Counted from the first letter of the stretch, positions 32,337-41,692 are shown. The stretch is DNA of 64,000 nucleotides from Panacagrimonas perspica (GCF_004364935.1 NZ_SOBT01000008.1:2111534-2175533); one strand, 5' to 3'. Program-made: numbers and translations. Notes: generated by a model from the sequence alone, not told the origin.

Positions 32337-33137
32337 CTACGCCGCGGGCTCGAGCGCACGAAGGTAGGGACCGAAGTCCGGCGCGAACGCCTCATGCCCC
32401 ACCAAGCTGTCGACATGGGCGAAGACTTCGGGAAAGACCTCGCGGGCACTGCGTCCCGCGATCGCTTCCAGGCCGTGCTGTTCGAGCAGGGCCAGGTGCC
32501 GGGCTTCGGTGAACAGCAGCCCCATCTCTCCCATGAACGAAATGTCGGCGAGCGTCAGCTCCGGGCCGGCCAGGTAGGCCTTCGTGCCCGTGAGCGCGCT
32601 TTGCAGCGCGGTGAAGAACGCATGGAAGGCGCTGGACATCGCCCGGTGGCTCTCCGCGCTGACCTGTCCGGCTCTCAGCCCCAGGATGTAGACCTGCACG
32701 TCGCGCCCGAACAGCAGCGTCGCATCCAGGAAGCCGTCGACGCGCGATTCCAGGTACGCGTCCGCTCCGTACAGGTCGCGACGACGCCGGCCGAGGCGTG
32801 CCACGGCGCGCATGATGCTGTTCGACTCACTGATGCCGACCGCGCCATCGGGACTGAACGCCGCGGGGACAGTTCCAAACGGATGGGCGGCCAGGAAGGC
32901 ATCGGTCTTGAACAGCGGCGTGGTGAATCCGGTGCGGGACGCGCGGATCGCATGCGCGTACTGCGCCCGCCCTGATGCGTCTAGCGGCTTCGCGTCGAAG
33001 TCCCACAGCCAGGCGGGGAGTTCGGTGCCCGCGGCGCCCCGTATTTCCAGCTCCACGCTGGTAAGACGCGCGGCGACGGTGGCCTTGAAGATCCGGGGAT
33101 TCGGCAGGTACGAAAAAATGCGGAGCGCGGCGGTCAT
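32337..33137 (-). CDS. Glutathione S-transferase family protein
   Basis: 266 residues from the ATG at 33137; a GTG at 33152 would add five residues, and neither has a strong ribosome-binding site. The N-terminal thioredoxin-like domain (RIFSYLPNPRIFKATVAARL) leads to the glutathione-binding SESNSIMRAVARL segment. The C-terminal helical domain includes LAGPELTLADISFMGEMG, the usual N-capping box region. A cytosolic GST; the long insert between the strands (ELPAWLWDFDAKPLDASGRA) resembles fungal or elongation-factor-gamma-like GSTs. Context suggests detoxification with the neighbouring DsbA-like protein. Confidence 0.85.
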   Translation of the reverse strand: MTAALRIFSYLPNPRIFKATVAARLTSVELEIRGAAGTELPAWLWDFDAKPLDASGRAQYAHAIRASRTGFTTPLFKTDAFLAAHPFGTVPAAFSPDGAVGISESNSIMRAVARLGRRRRDLYGADAYLESRVDGFLDATLLFGRDVQVYILGLRAGQVSAESHRAMSSAFHAFFTALQSALTGTKAYLAGPELTLADISFMGEMGLLFTEARHLALLEQHGLEAIAGRSAREVFPEVFAHVDSLVGHEAFAPDFGPYLRALEPAA

Positions 33138-33313
33138 TGAGCGGTTTCTCACAGTGATGCATCGGCTGCGGTTCGCGGACCGACGCGAGTCGGACCGCGC
33201 GGGAATTCAACGCGAGCGAACAGGCTCTCTTCGAGCGCTTCGCCGCGATGGACGGGGCACGAGACGCCGGGCATTGCAGGGGCGGCCATCGCACGCCGCC
33301 GGAAGACACGGGC

Positions 33314-33922
33314 TCAGGCGAAAATGCCGGAGCGCTGCGCTCGTTCCACGACGAAATCCAGGCGGTCGTTGCCGAAGAACATGTCGTCCCCGACGAAGAA
33401 GGTCGGGACGCCGAATACCCCTCGCGCGGCGGCTCGCTGGTTGCAGGCCTCCAACTGTCCCGCAATGGCGTGATGCGCGGCCTGCTCCCAGATCTCGCGA
33501 CCGCGCAGTCCCGCGTCATCCAATAGCGCGATGCGTCCGGCTGGCGTGACCACGTCACGCGGGCGTCCCCAGATCGCCTCCCAGACGGCCTGGTGATAGG
33601 CCTCGAAGCCGCCGTCACGCTGCGCAACCAGTGCGCCTGCAGCGAACAACTTCATGTCCAGCTTGCCGCTCATGATGGCGTCCCACCACTCCGCGTTGAG
33701 CGCGAACGGGACGTCGTATCGCTTCGCCCAGCGCCTGGTGTCCTCGAGCGCATACCCCATCTTCGGCGGACATTTCGGGCTGGGCTGATTGCCCACGATC
33801 GCCATGACCTCGAGGATCGAGATGGTCCGGTACTCGATCGGCAGCCCGCTTCGGCTGAGCTGCGTGTTGACCAGGTATCCGTACGGGCTGATGTAGTCGT
33901 AGTAGAACTCGACGCTCTCCAT
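33314..33922 (-). CDS. DsbA-family / 2-hydroxychromene-2-carboxylate isomerase-like protein
   Basis: 202 residues from the ATG at 33922 (AGGAG upstream). It is a thioredoxin-fold GST-kappa/HCCA-isomerase type: VEFYYDYISPYGYLVNTQL carries Ser-Pro-Tyr where oxidoreductases have Cys-xx-Cys. The C-terminal GVFGVPTFFVGDDMFFGNDRLDFV is the family's cis-Pro motif. It is expected to use glutathione as a cofactor for isomerisation rather than disulfide chemistry. It is divergent from the TetR gene, with two operators in between, and heads the minus-strand run toward the GST. Confidence 0.88.
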   Translation of the reverse strand: MESVEFYYDYISPYGYLVNTQLSRSGLPIEYRTISILEVMAIVGNQPSPKCPPKMGYALEDTRRWAKRYDVPFALNAEWWDAIMSGKLDMKLFAAGALVAQRDGGFEAYHQAVWEAIWGRPRDVVTPAGRIALLDDAGLRGREIWEQAAHHAIAGQLEACNQRAAARGVFGVPTFFVGDDMFFGNDRLDFVVERAQRSGIFA

Positions 33923-33975
33923 CTTCTCTCTCCTCGAGGTGATTCGGTCCGTCGTGCGGACTTCGATGCGGCACT

Positions 33976-34025
33976 CTTGTACCGTTTGGTACAAGCGGAG
34001 CGAAACGTATACCGCTCGGTACACG
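33976..34025. promoter_or_regulatory. Two TetR-type operators between the divergent DsbA-like and TetR genes
   Basis: A perfect 20-bp palindrome CTTGTACCGTTTGGTACAAG (33976-33995) and a related imperfect one CGTATACCGCTCGGTACACG (34006-34025), sharing TACCGnnYGGTA. The centres are 30 bp apart. The position, between a TetR gene and its divergent neighbour, is where an autoregulatory operator is expected. Confidence 0.8.
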
Positions 34026-34076
34026 AGGTCAAGCCGATGTGCCACACTGCGTCGTGTCCACCGCTTCCTGAACCCG

Positions 34077-34736
34077 ATGGCCCGAAAGATTTCGCGAGAG
34101 AGTTCGCTGGATCACGCGTTGACCCTGTTCTGGGATAACGGATTCCGTGGAACGTCGATGGACATGCTCACCGCGGCACTGGGCGTCGAGAAGCCGAGCA
34201 TCTATTCCAACTTCGGCAGCAAGAAGGGCCTCTATCTCGAGGCGCTCGAGAGTTATCACGTGATGCTGAGATCGCGCATCGCCTCGGGACTTCAGAGCGA
34301 CGTGAGCGCTCGCGACGGACTGGACCGGGTGATGAACGAGCTGATGGCGCCGAGCAACGCGGCGATCCGTCGCGGATGCCTGGCGACCAACTCGGCATTG
34401 GAGATCGCGGACCTCGATCCCGAGATCCGGTCCCGCATCAAGGAAACCTTCGACGACTTGCTGGGACTCTTCACACAGGCCATTCGTCGAGGCCAGCAGG
34501 ACGGAAGCATTCGCGACGACCGGCCCGCCGGCGCGCTCGCACAGTTCCTGTTGTCCTGCTTCGGCGGAGTCCGGGTGCTGGAGAAGACCGGTGTCGACGC
34601 GCCGCATTGGTCGGAGGCAGCACGCCTCGCGCTGTCCGTGCTGGACGCACCGGCGGCACCGCGAAGCGGAAAGTCAGGACCCGCCTCGAAGGCCAAGGCG
34701 GCTCCCCGTCGCAAGCCCAAAGCGCTCCGCGCTTAG
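34077..34736 (+). CDS. TetR/AcrR family transcriptional regulator
   Basis: 219 residues from the ATG at 34077 (MARKISRESSLDHALTLFWDN). The N-terminal helix-turn-helix is clear (GFRGTSMDMLTAALGVEKPSIYSNFGSKKGLYLEALE). The C-terminal ligand domain follows, and the protein ends in a Lys/Ala/Pro-rich tail (KSGPASKAKAAPRRKPKALRA). It very likely represses itself and the DsbA-like/GST/DUF3237/SDR genes through the operators at 33976-34025. The inducer is unknown; electrophiles are plausible given the glutathione-type genes. Confidence 0.9.
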   Translation: MARKISRESSLDHALTLFWDNGFRGTSMDMLTAALGVEKPSIYSNFGSKKGLYLEALESYHVMLRSRIASGLQSDVSARDGLDRVMNELMAPSNAAIRRGCLATNSALEIADLDPEIRSRIKETFDDLLGLFTQAIRRGQQDGSIRDDRPAGALAQFLLSCFGGVRVLEKTGVDAPHWSEAARLALSVLDAPAAPRSGKSGPASKAKAAPRRKPKALRA

Positions 34737-34757
34737 CTGAACTCGCGGTGATGCGCG

Positions 34758-37700
34758 CTAGACCGACGGCTGCTGCAGCGAGGCACCGTGCGACAGACGG
34801 GCGCTGTCAGCGACCTCCGCGTCGTGGCTCGTCGCAGCGGCCGGACGGATCCCGTACCAAATCGCGTAGAGCGCGGGCAGGAAGATCAGCGTGAGGATCG
34901 TGCCGCCAATCGTGCCGCCGATCAGCGTGAATGCCAGCGAGCCCCAGAACGTCGACAAGGTCAGCGGCACGAAGGCGAGGACCGCCGCCACCGCCGTGAG
35001 AATCACCGGCCGGGCACGCCGGACCGTTGCTTCGACGACCGCATCGAACGTGGTCTGCCCGGCCTTTTCGTTCGCCTGGATCTGCCCGATCAGGATCAGC
35101 GTGTTGCGCATGATGATGCCCGCGAGCCCGATGATTCCCAGGATCGAATTGAATCCGAACGGCTGATCGAACAGCAACAAGGTCGGCGCTACGCCCACGA
35201 CCGCCAGAGGCGCAGTGAGCAGGACGATCGTCATGGCCGACAGCGAACGCACCTGGAAGATGATCACGAGCATCATCAGGATGAACATCACCGGGAAGAT
35301 CGCGGCGAGCGCGGCGTTGGCCTTGCCTGCCTCTTCCAGCGCCGCCGCCGTCTCGATCCGGTAACCAGAAGGCAGACTCGCCACGATCGGCTTAATGGCC
35401 GCGATGATCTGCAGCGAGATCTGCGGCGGCTGGAATTCCTCGCCGATGTCGCCGCGAACCGTGATCGTCGTCGTCCGGTCGCGGCGCCGCAGGATCGGAT
35501 CCTCCATCCGGATCTCGACCTTGCCGATCTGCTCGAGCGGAACCCGCTGCCCACTCGCCGTGATCAGGCTGAAATCTCCGATGCGAGCCGGATCGAGGCG
35601 GTCGGTTCCCGAACTACGAGCGATGACTTCGACCGATCGAATGTCTTCGCGTACCTGCGTCACCGGCACACCCGTCAGCAGGAATTGAAGCTGCTCGGAG
35701 GCGTCGGATGAACTCAGTCCGATGGCACGCAGCCGATCCTGGTCCAGGACGAAATGCATCGTCGGCACGCGTTCCGACCAGTCCGTGTTGACCTGTCGCA
35801 TCGCCGCGTTCTGCAACATGACCTGCCGCACCTGCGCTGCGATGTCGCGGACCTTCGAGGCGTCGGGCCCCATCACACGGAACGCCACGGGAAACGGCGA
35901 GTACGGTCCGAAGACGATCTGCGTCGCCCGGATGCGGGCTTCCGGAACCAGTCCGTCGGCAGCCGCGCGGCGAACCTTGCGCTTCAGACTCTCGCGCGCC
36001 GCCTGATCCGGCGTCAGCACGACGATCTTGGCGAAGGATGGATCCGGGAGTTCGGGCGAAATCGCGAGGTAGAAGCGTGGCGCGCCCTGACCGATATAGC
36101 TGGTCACGATCTCCGCTTCGGATTGTTGTCTCAACCAGGCTTCCACTTTGCCTGCCGCAAGACTGGTCGCCTCGATGCTCGTGCCTTCGGGCATCTGCAC
36201 TTCCACGAACACTTCGGGGCGATCGGAAATCGGAAAGAACTGCGGCTTGACGAAACCCAGCAGGAAGATCGCGACGAACAACGACGCGACCACCGCACCC
36301 GCGACGATGTACTTGTGGCGGATCGTCGCCACGACCCACTTGCGTACGCGGCGATACGCCGGCGTTCCATAGATCGCGTCGTGTCCGCCCGCGATCGGCT
36401 TGATCACCGGCAGCAGCTTCACGCCGAGGTAGGGCGTGAACACCGCGCCGACGAGCCACGATGTCAGCAACGCGAAGCCGACCACCCAGAAGATGTTGCC
36501 GGCGTATTCACCAGCGCCCGACTTGGCGAAGCCCACCGGCATGAGGCCGATCGTCGTCACCAGCGCACCGGCAAGCGTCGGTGCCGCCGTGGTGACCCAG
36601 GCCTGCCCCGACGCCGCGATCCGGTCGTAGCCCTCTTCCATCCGCACCACCATCGTCTCGATGACGATGATGGCGTCGTCCACGAGCAGGCCGAGCGCCA
36701 GGATCAACGCTCCCAGCGAGATGCGATCGAAGTCACGTCCGGTCAGCAGCATGATCAGGAACACACCGCCGAGCGTCAGCGGCACGGCAGCAGCCACGAC
36801 GATACCGACGCGCCATCCCATGCTGACGAGGCAGACCGCGACGACGACGACCAGGGCGACGAAGAACTTGAGCATGAACTCGTCGTAGGACTCGCGGATG
36901 TTGACCGACTGATCCGAGACCTTCGTCAACGACAATCCCAATGGCATCTCGTGCGCGAGCGTCGCCATTTCCTGTTCCAGCGCGGCGCCCAGATGCAGTC
37001 CGTTGTAGCGCTCCTTCATCACCACGCCGAGCAGCACGGCCGGCTCGCCCTGGTTGCGGATCAGGAAGGTCGCCGGATCCTCGTAGCCCCGGCTGACCTG
37101 CGCGACATCCGAGAGCAGCAAGGTGCGCCCCTTCGAGACGATCGGCGTATCGAGGATCTTCTGCAGATCGCTGAACGCGCCATCGAGCCGGATCTGCACA
37201 CTGGGACCATGCGTGTCGATGGATCCCGCCGGGCTCACGAGGTTCTGGCTGTTGAGCGCAGCGAAGATGTCGCGAGGCGACACGCCGAGCGTCGCGAGTC
37301 GCGCGTCGTCGAACTCGACGAAGATCCGCTCCGGCCGTTCGCCGATGATGTTGACCTTCTTGACCCCCGGCACGTGCAGCAGGCGCTGGCGCAGCGTCTC
37401 CGCCTGGCGAACCAGCGCGCGGTGCGGTTCATCCTTGGCCTTGAGCGCGTAGAGCGCGAACGTGACGTCTGCGTACTCGTCGTTGATCAACGGCCCGACG
37501 ACGCCGCGCGGCAGTTTCAACGCCTCGTCACCCAGCTTCTTGCGCGCCTGATAGAACTCTTCCTGCACGGCGGAAGGCGGCGTCGAGTCCTTCAGCGTGA
37601 CGGACGTGAACGCGAGCCCCGGTCGCGTGAAAGTCTCGACGCGGTCGTACCACTTGAGCTCCTGCATCCGCTTCTCGAGCGGCTCGGCGACCTGATCCTG

Positions 37701-37886
37701 CATCTCGGCCGCGGTGGCACCGGGCCATGCCGACACCACGGTGAGGGTCTTGATCGTGAAGCTGGGATCTTCCGCGCGACCCAGGTTCACGAAGGCGAAC
37801 AGTCCCGCGACGGTGATCGCGGCGATGAGAAAGACCGTGACCGCCCGTTCGCGAACGGCCAGGGCCGACAGGTTGAAGCCGTTCAC
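34758..37886 (-). CDS. RND efflux transporter permease
   Basis: 1042 residues from a GTG at 37886 that overlaps the stop of the adaptor gene (GTGA), with GGCGG upstream; the longer frame to 38039 only mirrors the adaptor. It has twelve predicted membrane helices with two large periplasmic loops. TM4 carries the proton-relay pair Asp-Asp in GLLVDDAIIVIETM, and the N-terminus has the family start NLSALAVRERAVTVFL. It exports drugs or toxic organics in exchange for protons, together with the adaptor and outer-membrane factor encoded next to it. Solvent or aromatic efflux would fit this organism, but the substrate is not readable. Confidence 0.93.
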   Translation of the reverse strand: MNGFNLSALAVRERAVTVFLIAAITVAGLFAFVNLGRAEDPSFTIKTLTVVSAWPGATAAEMQDQVAEPLEKRMQELKWYDRVETFTRPGLAFTSVTLKDSTPPSAVQEEFYQARKKLGDEALKLPRGVVGPLINDEYADVTFALYALKAKDEPHRALVRQAETLRQRLLHVPGVKKVNIIGERPERIFVEFDDARLATLGVSPRDIFAALNSQNLVSPAGSIDTHGPSVQIRLDGAFSDLQKILDTPIVSKGRTLLLSDVAQVSRGYEDPATFLIRNQGEPAVLLGVVMKERYNGLHLGAALEQEMATLAHEMPLGLSLTKVSDQSVNIRESYDEFMLKFFVALVVVVAVCLVSMGWRVGIVVAAAVPLTLGGVFLIMLLTGRDFDRISLGALILALGLLVDDAIIVIETMVVRMEEGYDRIAASGQAWVTTAAPTLAGALVTTIGLMPVGFAKSGAGEYAGNIFWVVGFALLTSWLVGAVFTPYLGVKLLPVIKPIAGGHDAIYGTPAYRRVRKWVVATIRHKYIVAGAVVASLFVAIFLLGFVKPQFFPISDRPEVFVEVQMPEGTSIEATSLAAGKVEAWLRQQSEAEIVTSYIGQGAPRFYLAISPELPDPSFAKIVVLTPDQAARESLKRKVRRAAADGLVPEARIRATQIVFGPYSPFPVAFRVMGPDASKVRDIAAQVRQVMLQNAAMRQVNTDWSERVPTMHFVLDQDRLRAIGLSSSDASEQLQFLLTGVPVTQVREDIRSVEVIARSSGTDRLDPARIGDFSLITASGQRVPLEQIGKVEIRMEDPILRRRDRTTTITVRGDIGEEFQPPQISLQIIAAIKPIVASLPSGYRIETAAALEEAGKANAALAAIFPVMFILMMLVIIFQVRSLSAMTIVLLTAPLAVVGVAPTLLLFDQPFGFNSILGIIGLAGIIMRNTLILIGQIQANEKAGQTTFDAVVEATVRRARPVILTAVAAVLAFVPLTLSTFWGSLAFTLIGGTIGGTILTLIFLPALYAIWYGIRPAAATSHDAEVADSARLSHGASLQQPSV

Positions 37887-38968
37887 TGGGCAACCGCCAC
37901 GGCTTCCGCGTCGAGGCGGACCCGGTCGTTCGGATGCAGCAGGTGCGCGCCCAGGGTCACGAAGCGATCGCCCGGTGACAGTCCGGAAGAAAGCAGTGCT
38001 GTCTCCTGTCCCAGGCTGGCGATCTTCACGGCGCGCCACGTCACCGACGGCTCGGCGCCCGTCACGACCCAGACACCCGGTCCGTCTCCGCCGTCGTGGA
38101 TCGCACTCAGCGGGACCCGTGCCGCGGCCACCGGATGCACATCGGGAATGCTGATCCGCACCGTCGTGCCGAGGGGTGCTTTCGCCGCCCCGCCCTCCAG
38201 CACGTACCGGGCTTCAAACGTCCGGGTCGCCGGATCGGCCGACTCCGACAACTGCCTGAGGCGCGCGGACGCGCTCGACGCCGCGTCTCCGTACAGCGTG
38301 GCCTTCGCGCCGGATCCGATCGCAGGCCTCAGCGTCTCGGGAAGATTGACGACGGCCTCGCGCGGGCCCGAGTGAGCGAGCCGCACCACCGTCTGCCCTG
38401 CGGCGACGACTTGCCCGGGCTCTGCCAGTGTCTCGACGACGACGCCATCGGCATCAGCCAGCAGCACCGAATAGTTGGCCTCGTTCTTCGCAACATCGAT
38501 CTCGGCCTGCGCCGCGGCGAGTTGCGCGGCCGCCGCCAGCGCCGTGGCCTTGATCTGGTCGTAGGTCGATGCCGCTACCGCGCCTTCCTGCACGAGGCCT
38601 CGGTAACGCTGCTCCTCTGCCGCGGATTGCTCGGCCCGGGCGCGAGCGGCGTCGCGTTGCGCACCTTGCGCGGCGGTCGCCAGCGCGTAATCCGTGCGGT
38701 CGATCCGCAGCAGCGGCTGGCCCTTCTTCACCGACACGCCGGTATCGATCAGGCGCTCGACGATCTTGCCCGGAACGCGGAATCCCAGGTCGCTCTGAAC
38801 GCGCGCCGACACCACGCCGGTGAAGGCCCGCTCCGCGAATGGCGCAGCTCCGACCTGGGCCGTGCGAACCAGCGGCACGGACAGCCGGGCGTCGACATCC
38901 TCGTCCTTGCAGGCCACGAGCAGGGACGCTGAGACCAGGGCCATCAACACGAAGGAAAAGCGGCGCAC
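37883..38968 (-). CDS. RND efflux periplasmic adaptor (membrane fusion protein)
   Basis: 361 residues. Lipoprotein signal peptide with lipobox LLVAC (Cys20). A lipoyl/barrel-sandwich domain is split by a coiled-coil hairpin: ARVQSDLGFRVPGKIVERLIDTG, the Ala-rich helices QRDAARARAEQSAAEEQRYRG, and then NYSVLLADADGVVVETLAEPG. A beta-barrel domain and membrane-proximal domain follow. It links the permease to the outer-membrane factor. The gene is followed with overlap by the permease gene and preceded by a 22-bp operator for the TetR regulator. Confidence 0.92.
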   Translation of the reverse strand: MRRFSFVLMALVSASLLVACKDEDVDARLSVPLVRTAQVGAAPFAERAFTGVVSARVQSDLGFRVPGKIVERLIDTGVSVKKGQPLLRIDRTDYALATAAQGAQRDAARARAEQSAAEEQRYRGLVQEGAVAASTYDQIKATALAAAAQLAAAQAEIDVAKNEANYSVLLADADGVVVETLAEPGQVVAAGQTVVRLAHSGPREAVVNLPETLRPAIGSGAKATLYGDAASSASARLRQLSESADPATRTFEARYVLEGGAAKAPLGTTVRISIPDVHPVAAARVPLSAIHDGGDGPGVWVVTGAEPSVTWRAVKIASLGQETALLSSGLSPGDRFVTLGAHLLHPNDRVRLDAEAVAVAQ

Positions 38969-39011
38969 GTCGAAGTCCGGCAGGAAGTGTCCGCGGACTA
39001 TTGAATACGAA

Positions 39012-39033
39012 TGACCAATTTGTCAATTGGTCA
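39012..39033. promoter_or_regulatory. TetR operator in front of the RND adaptor gene
   Basis: TGACCAATT, four spacer bases and AATTGGTCA form a perfect 22-bp palindrome, 44 bases upstream of the adaptor start. A second copy of the same site lies at 39707-39728. Confidence 0.8.
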
Positions 39034-39045
39034 CTACTGTGCGTG

Positions 39046-39666
39046 TTACGGAGCCAGACTCCGCAGGATCAGCCGGATCACCTCGTTGGATTGCGTCGGA
39101 ACGAGATCGAGGTTGTGCTGGAGATGCAGCGGATTGATGAAGGGCTGCATCGCCTGGACGATCGAGCGGCTGGTCTCGTCGAGTGCGGTCTTGCGCTCGA
39201 ATTCTCCCTTCTTGCGGCCTTCGCTGACGATGTCGCTGACTCTTTGCAGCACGCGGTCCCAGTGATCGTTGGACGAGCGCCATTTCTCGAGGCAGGAATG
39301 GGCCGCGATGTCGTAGAGCTTGCGCTCCGAAAAGAAGAGCTTGGTGGACGATTCCACCATCGTTTCCAGCCCTTTTCGAAGTTTTTCGGTCGGCGTCCTG
39401 GCGCTCGCCACGACCTCAGCGAAACCCTGGTCGATCGCGCCCAGCGCCCCTCCGCAGATGACCTCGCCGATGGCCTGCTTCGACTCGAAGAACTTGTAGA
39501 TGTAGGCCTTGGAGATGCCGATCGCCTCCGCGAGGTCCGAGACGGTCGTCTTCGCGTACCCGTACCGGATGAAGTGGGCTTTCGCGGCCGTGACGACCTG
39601 CTCGCGGATGGCGTGATCGGCCGGGCCGCGCTGGCCTGCTTCTGTTTCTGCGTTGGAGGAAATCAT
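39046..39666 (-). CDS. TetR family regulator of the RND efflux operon
   Basis: 206 residues from the ATG at 39666 (GGAGGA just upstream). The HTH is VSDLAEAIGISKAYIYKFFESKQAIGEVI, followed by an all-helical ligand domain of the AefR/TetR_C type. It lies between the adaptor gene, which follows it on the same strand, and the outer-membrane factor gene, which is divergent. One copy of a 22-bp palindrome stands on either side of the regulator, so it probably represses itself, the adaptor-permease pair and the outer-membrane factor. Confidence 0.9.
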   Translation of the reverse strand: MISSNAETEAGQRGPADHAIREQVVTAAKAHFIRYGYAKTTVSDLAEAIGISKAYIYKFFESKQAIGEVICGGALGAIDQGFAEVVASARTPTEKLRKGLETMVESSTKLFFSERKLYDIAAHSCLEKWRSSNDHWDRVLQRVSDIVSEGRKKGEFERKTALDETSRSIVQAMQPFINPLHLQHNLDLVPTQSNEVIRLILRSLAP

Positions 39667-39706
39667 TCCGTCTATATACCGGGATCCGACGGCAATTGAC
39701 AACGAG

Positions 39707-39728
39707 TGACTTATATTTACACTGGTCA
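39707..39728. promoter_or_regulatory. Second TetR operator between regulator and outer-membrane factor
   Basis: A 22-bp site that begins TGACTTATA and ends CTGGTCA, identical to the site at 39012-39033 at 15 of 22 positions, including both outer arms. It lies 41 bp upstream of the TetR start and 24 bp upstream of the outer-membrane factor start, where it could block both promoters. Confidence 0.7.
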
Positions 39729-39751
39729 CTCTTGAGTAGCGGGGACCTCGA

Positions 39752-41194
39752 ATGCGTCGCGCCCTTGTCCGGACCTCCGGTGTCGCCATCGGGACCTTGT
39801 GGCTCGCCGCGTGTGCGGTGGGACCGGATTACGTACGCCCGACCTCGGACGTCTCCGACCCGTATGTCTCGCAGCGCCTCCTCGATGACCGCGAGTCCGC
39901 CCCCCCCGTCGCCCTCACGGCGTGGTGGGACGGCTTCGGGGATCCGCTGCTGACGCAGCTGGTCGCGCAGGCGCTCGAGCAGAACCTCACGCTCGCGCAA
40001 GCGATCGCGCGCATTTCGCAGTCGCAAGCGAAGCTCGGCGCGGCAACGTCCGCGATGCTGCCGTCCGCAACCGTCTCGGGCGAGGCGTCACGTGCGCGCG
40101 CATCGGAAGAGACGCCGACGGGCCGGCTCTTCGCGGGCACGCCGGGCGCCAGTCGATATGGCAGCGAGTACGAAGCCAACCTCCTCGCGAGCTGGGAGAT
40201 CGATCTGTTCGGTGGGCTGCGACGGGATCGCGAGGCGGCACTCGCCGAACTGGAGGCGACGCAAGCCGCCGCGGTGGCGGTACGCCTGGAGATCGCAGCG
40301 CGCGCGGCCGACCTCTACGTCATGGCGCGAGGCCTGCAAGCCCGGTTGGCCATCGCGCGCGAACAGGTCGACACCCAGCGGCACCTCCTTCATGTCGTAC
40401 AACTCCAGTTCGATGCGGGCATCGCGGCGGAGCTGCAATTGCGCCAGGCGCAGGGCGTCCTCGCCCAGGTCGAGTCCGCGATTCCCGAACTCGAGCATGG
40501 CTACGACGCGGCCACGAACGCGCTCGATGTGCTCCTCGCGCAGCAGCCCGGAACCGTGAGGGACCAACTCTCGACCACGCATCCGATCCCGGCGGCACCG
40601 CAGGTGGCGAACATCGGCGGCCCCGCCGATCTGATCCGCCGGCGGCCCGATCTGATCGCCGCCGAACGTCGTCTCTCGGCCTCCAATGCACGGATCGGCG
40701 CCGCAATCGCGGAGTACTACCCCAGCTTCTCGCTCGGAGGATTGCTGGGGACCGCCAGCACGGTATCCGGTCATTTGTTCGACGACAGCGCCACTCAGGC
40801 CCGCGCCTTCGTCGGCTTGCGCTGGCGCCTCTTCGATTTCGGGCGCATCGACGCCGAAATTCTGTCGGCACGAGGAAGCAACGCCGAACTGCTGGCGGCC
40901 TATCGCCTGTCGGTGCTGCAGGCGTCCGCCGAAGTCGAGGACGCCCTTTCGGCATTGGCCCGACGAGAACAGCAGGAGCGGATCCTGGCCGATGGAGAAC
41001 GCGCCTTCGTGAGGGCTCGCGATACATCGCTGTCGGCCTACAAGGCCGGCGCCGTCAGCCTCGTGGAAGTCCTCGACGCAGACAGCCGGCTGCTGGCGAC
41101 GCGCGACGCGCGTGCCCGGGCCCAGACCGAAGCGACCCGCGCCGCCATCGCGTCGTTCCGGGCGCTCGGCGGCGGATGGGACCCGGAAACCTGA
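39752..41194 (+). CDS. RND efflux outer-membrane factor (NodT/OprM family lipoprotein)
   Basis: 480 residues. Lipoprotein signal with lipobox WLAAC (Cys21) followed by AVGPDYVRP, the conserved N-terminal start of OprM-type channels. Two TolC-like halves repeat: ALEQNLTLAQAIARISQSQ in the first and ARIGAAIAEYYPSFSLGG in the second. The GxxADLIRRRPDLIAAERRL motif is diagnostic. It forms the trimeric outer-membrane exit duct of the efflux pump encoded on the other side of the TetR gene. Confidence 0.93.
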   Translation: MRRALVRTSGVAIGTLWLAACAVGPDYVRPTSDVSDPYVSQRLLDDRESAPPVALTAWWDGFGDPLLTQLVAQALEQNLTLAQAIARISQSQAKLGAATSAMLPSATVSGEASRARASEETPTGRLFAGTPGASRYGSEYEANLLASWEIDLFGGLRRDREAALAELEATQAAAVAVRLEIAARAADLYVMARGLQARLAIAREQVDTQRHLLHVVQLQFDAGIAAELQLRQAQGVLAQVESAIPELEHGYDAATNALDVLLAQQPGTVRDQLSTTHPIPAAPQVANIGGPADLIRRRPDLIAAERRLSASNARIGAAIAEYYPSFSLGGLLGTASTVSGHLFDDSATQARAFVGLRWRLFDFGRIDAEILSARGSNAELLAAYRLSVLQASAEVEDALSALARREQQERILADGERAFVRARDTSLSAYKAGAVSLVEVLDADSRLLATRDARARAQTEATRAAIASFRALGGGWDPET

Positions 41195-41233
41195 GCCCGC
41201 TGGCAATCCAGCATTCAGACGAGCAAGGACACG

Positions 41234-41692
41234 ATGAACATCGGTGAACACTTCGAGGGCCTGTCCGGCCTGCAACAGCTTCGCTCCATGATGGGAGCGG
41301 GGATGAGTCCGCCGATATGCGAGACGCTGAAATTCCGGCTCGTCGAAGTGGCAGAGGGTCGCGCCGTGTTCCTGGGTCAGCCAGGACCGCACGTCTACAA
41401 CCCCATCGGCTCCGTGCACGGCGGATACGCCGCGACGCTGCTCGATTCAGCGCTGGGATGTGCGGTGCATTCGAGCCTGTCCTCGAACCAGATCCACACG
41501 ACGCTCGAACTCAAGATCGCCTATCACCGCGGCATGACGGCCGACACCGGCGAGATCCGCGCCGAAGGCATCGTCCTGTCGCTGGGTCGCCGCGTCGCCT
41601 TCGCGGAAGGAAAGATCACCGATGCCCAGGGCCGCCTGCTCGCCTCTGCGACGTCGACCTTGCTGGTGATGGAGCGGCCACCCACCCGCTGA
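41234..41692 (+). CDS. PaaI-type hotdog thioesterase
   Basis: 152 residues with AAGGA before the ATG. It has the hotdog-fold signature PIGSVHGGYAATLLDSALG, where HGG and Asp form the acyl-CoA thioesterase active site, followed by ELKIAYHRGMTADTGEIRAEG and a final strand LASATSTLLVME. It likely hydrolyses acyl- or aryl-CoA in the cytoplasm, which suits an organism that handles aromatic CoA intermediates. It lies 39 bases after the efflux channel gene and may be in the same transcript. Confidence 0.88.
   Translation: MNIGEHFEGLSGLQQLRSMMGAGMSPPICETLKFRLVEVAEGRAVFLGQPGPHVYNPIGSVHGGYAATLLDSALGCAVHSSLSSNQIHTTLELKIAYHRGMTADTGEIRAEGIVLSLGRRVAFAEGKITDAQGRLLASATSTLLVMERPPTR

Noticed and set aside
35754-38375. 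Long plus-strand frame opposite the RND permease
   Set aside because: Arg/His/Asp-rich shadow without motifs; the permease reading is unmistakable.
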